In this document: positions 6,740 through 8,921 of the stretch, one piece after another | How the letters are laid out: the number at the start of each line of letters is the position of its first letter | How positions within the stretch are numbered: the first letter of the stretch is position 1 | Assembly (NCBI GenBank): GCA_021648465.1 | Contig: JAKISR010000068.1 | Location: 1 to 8,921 of the forward strand | Direction: 5' to 3' | Length of the DNA: 8,921 nt | DNA from: Sulfurimonas sp. | Lineage (GTDB): Bacteria > Campylobacterota > Campylobacteria > Campylobacterales > Sulfurimonadaceae | The notes under the pieces: generated by a model | What the model saw: only the letters and a program-made list of their open reading frames with translations | What the model was told of the DNA's origin: nothing | Databases searched by the model: none | Made by a program: the position numbers and the translations under genes

Positions 6740-7465
6740 CTAACGCTTAGTTTCCTTTGGCAGGAAGCCCATTGCACTAGTGCAATTATATTTTATGAAT
6801 TGCTCTGGTCTGAAGAATTTAGTTTTATATTCAGACAGAACTAATTTTAGTGAGCGAATTCTACTATGATTTCCCTTTAAATATTCTGATGGAACACAAT
6901 TTCCTTCATAATCTTTCGGTTTAGAGAAAGATGGTGCTTCTAAAAGTGATGTTTCAAAACTCTCTACTGATAGTGAATCGCTATTTCCAAGCACTCCATT
7001 CACATTTCTACTTACAGAATCACAAATTACTAAAGAAGCTAATTCACCACCTGTTAAAATATAATCTCCTATAGAGAAAACTTCATCAGCATATTTTTCA
7101 ATAACTCTCTCATCAATCCCTTCATATCTTCCACTTACAAAAGCTACATGTGACTTTTTTGCTAATCTTTTAGCATCACGCTGTTTAAAAGGTTTTGCTA
7201 CAGGAGTTAAAAAAATTATATGCACATCTTCATCTATAGATTTTAGTGCATTTAATGCGGCACATAAGGGCTGTGGATTCATTACCATACCAGCTCCACC
7301 ACCAACTGCAGTATCATCTACTTTATTATGCTTAGAATCACTAAAATCTCTTGGATTTAAATACTCTATCTGTAAAATATCTTTTTTTATCGCACGTTTT
7401 AGTATAGAGTCTTGAAAATACCCTTCAACAATATTTTGAAAAAGAGTTACAAAAGTAAATTTCAT
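6740..7465 (-). CDS. trmD: tRNA (guanine-N1)-methyltransferase TrmD
   Basis: TrmD uses S-adenosylmethionine to make m1G37 next to the anticodon, which prevents +1 frameshifting. It is a SPOUT-class, trefoil-knot dimer. The 241-residue protein shows VGGGAGMVM (54-62), SGRYEGIDERV (111-121), the knot segment SIGDYILTGGE (131-141) and GVLGN (157-161). A substitution is visible: where many TrmDs have DSF followed by CPHYTRP, this one has E168-S-F and APSFSKP (177-183). As far as I recall this is the Campylobacterota form rather than a defect. The start overlaps the rimM stop by one base (TAATG), implying coupled translation. Confidence 0.97.
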   Translation of the reverse strand: MKFTFVTLFQNIVEGYFQDSILKRAIKKDILQIEYLNPRDFSDSKHNKVDDTAVGGGAGMVMNPQPLCAALNALKSIDEDVHIIFLTPVAKPFKQRDAKRLAKKSHVAFVSGRYEGIDERVIEKYADEVFSIGDYILTGGELASLVICDSVSRNVNGVLGNSDSLSVESFETSLLEAPSFSKPKDYEGNCVPSEYLKGNHSRIRSLKLVLSEYKTKFFRPEQFIKYNCTSAMGFLPKETKR

Positions 7466-8007
7466 TATGAAGCTTCTAAAATATCCATAGCACCACTAAG
7501 GATTATGATTTTTTTATCTATATCAACACTAACTTTAAATGGTTTATTAAATGGAACTAAAAAACTTTTAGCATTACCAGACTCTACCAAAGCTTCATCG
7601 GTTTTAATACTTAGATAATTAGTTATAGAGATTCTCTCCACTTCATTAACTATACCTAAGAATTTATCATCTTCATAAACTTCACAATCTTCTAAGTCAA
7701 ACCAAAAGTATTCACCATCTTCTAAATGACAGTTTCTTCTTGTTTCTTCTCTAGTTGTAAAAAGCTTTACATTTGTATATTTTTTAGCATCTTCTATAGT
7801 GTATACACCAGCTATTTTGATAATAGCTCTATCAAGATTTACATCACTGAGTGTAATATTTTTTTTAAGGTTAGTAAAAAAAGTTTCACCATTTGAAAAT
7901 TGTTCTGGGAAATCACATTTAATATGAAATTTCATATCACCACGTATGCCGACAGTTTTGCCAATTGTAGCGATATGAAGAAGTTGTTCTTTAAATTGCT
8001 TCGACAT
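7465..8007 (-). CDS. rimM: Ribosome maturation factor RimM
   Basis: RimM binds ribosomal protein S19 and helps assemble the 30S head. The 180-residue protein has the N-terminal beta-barrel with IGKTVGIRGDMK (15-26) and a C-terminal PRC-barrel (about 98-175) opening with GEYFWFDLEDCEVY and containing FLVPFNKPF. The sequence is divergent but the length is typical. The start codon lies inside the KH gene (17-nt overlap) and lacks a clear Shine-Dalgarno, so translation is probably coupled to the upstream gene. The rpsP-KH-rimM-trmD context makes the assignment firm. Confidence 0.95.
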   Translation of the reverse strand: MSKQFKEQLLHIATIGKTVGIRGDMKFHIKCDFPEQFSNGETFFTNLKKNITLSDVNLDRAIIKIAGVYTIEDAKKYTNVKLFTTREETRRNCHLEDGEYFWFDLEDCEVYEDDKFLGIVNEVERISITNYLSIKTDEALVESGNAKSFLVPFNKPFKVSVDIDKKIIILSGAMDILEAS

Positions 8008-8227
8008 TTATACGGTAACTTACACCATCTTTAGCTTTACAGCCGGAGATAACAGTTTTTATCGCACCAATCATCTTGCCTTCTTTACCAATAAGCTTAC
8101 CAATATCAGCTTGATTTGCATAAAGAAGAATTTCTGTTACCTCTTCGCCCTCTCTTACATCAACTCTCACATCATCAGGATGAGATGCTATAAGTTTTGC
8201 AAAGCCAGCGACGAAATTAGATATCAT
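7991..8227 (-). CDS. khpA: KH domain RNA-binding protein (KhpA/YlqC-like)
   Basis: This is a 78-residue single KH domain protein. The RNA-binding GXXG loop is G47-K-E-G50 within IGKLIGKEGKMIGAIK (42-57), flanked by the expected beta strand ILLYANQAD and C-terminal strand YRINVEAI. Homologues between rpsP and rimM are small, usually highly conserved RNA chaperone-like proteins. In Firmicutes KhpA pairs with KhpB; whether that applies here is not visible. The ATG is 1 nt after the rpsP stop, and the gene's 3' end overlaps rimM. Confidence 0.95.
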   Translation of the reverse strand: MISNFVAGFAKLIASHPDDVRVDVREGEEVTEILLYANQADIGKLIGKEGKMIGAIKTVISGCKAKDGVSYRINVEAI

Positions 8228-8228
8228 C

Positions 8229-8456
8229 TTAACGACCTGTTATCTTTTTAACACGACTACTCATTTTAGCACCAATACTTAACCAGTAATCTAATCTTTC
8301 ATTATCAACAACTATTGTTTTTTCAGGCACCATTGGATTATAATGTCCAATTAACTCTATCCAACCACCATCTCTACGCTTACGGCTATCTGTTACCGCT
8401 ATACGATAAAAAGGTTGTTTTTTTCTTCCCATACGAGTAAGTCTAATTACTGTCAT
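8229..8456 (-). CDS. rpsP: Ribosomal protein S16 (bS16)
   Basis: This is a 75-residue S16, an early-to-intermediate assembly protein of the 30S subunit. It starts with VIRLTRMGRKKQPFYRI, followed by DSRKRRDGGWIELIGHYNP, and ends with the helix RLDYWLSIGAKMSSRVK. The size is normal for the family. The ATG has AGGA (8464-8467) 7 nt upstream. It is the first gene of the ribosomal operon, driven by the TATAAT promoter about 160 nt upstream. In many Campylobacterota ffh precedes rpsP; here no ffh sequence is seen directly upstream. Confidence 0.98.
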   Translation of the reverse strand: MTVIRLTRMGRKKQPFYRIAVTDSRKRRDGGWIELIGHYNPMVPEKTIVVDNERLDYWLSIGAKMSSRVKKITGR

Positions 8457-8535
8457 TTATTATTCCTGTTAAAATTAAATTTGTGGGGTATTGTTTTGCA
8501 AAATGAATATAAAATTATATTTATTGTGCCTCTTA

Positions 8536-8617
8536 CCGCCATTTGGCGTCCTATATCTTTAAAAAAAGATACCTTCTAATCACAGAGGGATTATTTCAGA
8601 AGTTATTACGATGGCGG
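8536..8617 (-). ncRNA. Structured 5' leader of the rpsP operon (predicted)
   Basis: In about 80 nt there are three local stem-loops: CTTCT/AGAAG (8573-8577 with 8598-8602) enclosing TAATC/GATTA (alternative pairing at 8577-8581 with 8589-8593), a perfect 7-bp TATCTTT/AAAGATA with a 4-nt loop (8554-8571), and CGCC/GGCG (8537-8540 with 8545-8548). In addition CCGCCAT (8536-8542) and ATGGCGG (8611-8617) form a 7-bp long-range inverted repeat that would enclose the other stems and excludes the third local stem. The predicted transcription start (about 8612) would leave most of one outer arm untranscribed, so the closed form may exist only in longer transcripts. I match it to no known RNA family. 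Confidence 0.4.
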
Positions 8618-8618
8618 A

Positions 8619-8647
8619 ATTATAGCGAACTTTTTATTAAAAGTAAA
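8619..8647 (-). promoter_or_regulatory. Promoter of the rpsP ribosomal operon
   Basis: The minus strand has a consensus -10 box TATAAT (8619-8624) and, 17 nt upstream, TTTACT (8642-8647), matching TTGACA at four of six positions. Transcription should start near 8612, giving a leader of about 155 nt before rpsP. It is the only consensus sigma-70-type promoter I found and sits where the operon needs one. Confidence 0.75.
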
Positions 8648-8894
8648 GTAGTTGTATTAGCCCAAATAATTCCATAACTTTGCCGACACCTCTAAACTTA
8701 TAAGAAACTCATCTTTTTTTGAATCCAGAAGCACCAAATTAGGCTATAAAATCATTTATTATTTTTTTGACTCCATTTGTATTGAATTTTGCAATTTTTG
8801 TGCATAATCCATGATTTTTAGACAATACTCTCCTGTTATCATAAACTTCTAGGTATCTATTTCTTGGCTTTTTCAGGTTTAGAGTTGTAATCAT
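8637..8894 (-). pseudogene. Unrecognised 51-codon ORF, possibly a decayed gene
   Basis: An ATG at 8892-8894 opens a 51-codon frame ending at TAA 8739-8741. The product is short, basic and contains KKPRNRYLEVYDNRR; I recognise no family. After the stop the same frame continues with only one further stop (TGA 8709-8711) until TAA at 8637-8639. That is two internal stops in about 85 codons, fewer than expected for non-coding sequence this AT-rich, so it may be a broken gene. It could equally be a chance frame. No good Shine-Dalgarno is visible, but the start forms an ATGA overlap with an open frame entering from the right edge. It lies directly upstream of the rpsP promoter. Confidence 0.25.
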
Positions 8895-8920
8895 TCTAAA
8901 CTCGTTTCATAAGCTTTTTG
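8891..8920 (-). CDS. Possible C-terminal end of an upstream gene (partial)
   Basis: A frame open at the window edge encodes nine residues, QKAYETSLE, then TGA at 8891-8893, which overlaps the next ATG as ATGA. Four-base overlaps of this kind are typical of coupled genes. The fragment is too short to identify and may not be coding. Confidence 0.2.
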   Translation of the reverse strand, partial: QKAYETSLE

Positions 8921-8921
8921 T

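Noticed and set aside
8500..8625. 4.5S/SRP RNA or a known riboswitch upstream of rpsP
   Set aside because: The conserved SRP loop (GGAAG...AGCAG type) is absent, and the hairpin arrangement matches no riboswitch I can recall.
1..8921. CRISPR array, tRNA, rRNA or complete insertion sequence
   Set aside because: I saw no regularly spaced repeats, cloverleaf with a CCA end, rRNA signature, or transposase with terminal inverted repeats.

Overview
The window is AT-rich and every convincing gene lies on the minus strand, so the biological reading direction runs from high to low coordinates. The gene order rpsP - KH protein - rimM - trmD - rplS, the low GC and the TrmD sequence style (EAPSFSKP where most bacteria have CPHYTRP) suggest a Campylobacterota (epsilonproteobacterial) chromosome, perhaps Sulfurimonas- or Arcobacter-like. 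The genus is an inference and was not checked.

Layout in reading order. (1) 8457-8921 holds no well-supported gene. It has a weak candidate gene end and a 51-codon ORF that may be a decayed gene remnant, then a strong-looking promoter (TATAAT at 8619-8624) and a stem-loop-rich leader ahead of rpsP. (2) 6275-8456 is the conserved ribosome and tRNA-modification operon: S16, KhpA-like KH protein, RimM, TrmD and, after a 105-nt gap with three hairpins, L19. The first four genes overlap or nearly abut. An 11-bp hairpin surrounds the rplS stop codon. (3) 6159-6274 is an AT-rich spacer that may carry a promoter. (4) 210-6158 is an accessory four-gene operon: an M20 metallopeptidase (CPG2/LysK-like fold), a RimK-like ATP-grasp ligase, a second divergent ATP-grasp protein with a C-terminal helix-hairpin-helix-like segment, and a large M14 zinc carboxypeptidase with Fn3 and DNRLRE-like domains. 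(5) 1-209 is non-coding apart from a start-less open frame that may be a gene remnant, and weak hairpins.

The ribosomal part is ordinary housekeeping. The accessory operon is the most interesting part: two amide-bond-forming ATP-grasp proteins are packed, with gaps of 1 to 21 nt, beside two metallopeptidases that remove C-terminal or acyl-linked amino acids. The simplest joint reading is a make-and-trim pathway for a peptide or peptide-modified substrate, comparable in logic (not shown to be homologous as a pathway) to the LysX/LysK pair of LysW-dependent lysine biosynthesis. No carrier protein, transporter or substrate gene is visible here, so the substrate is unknown.
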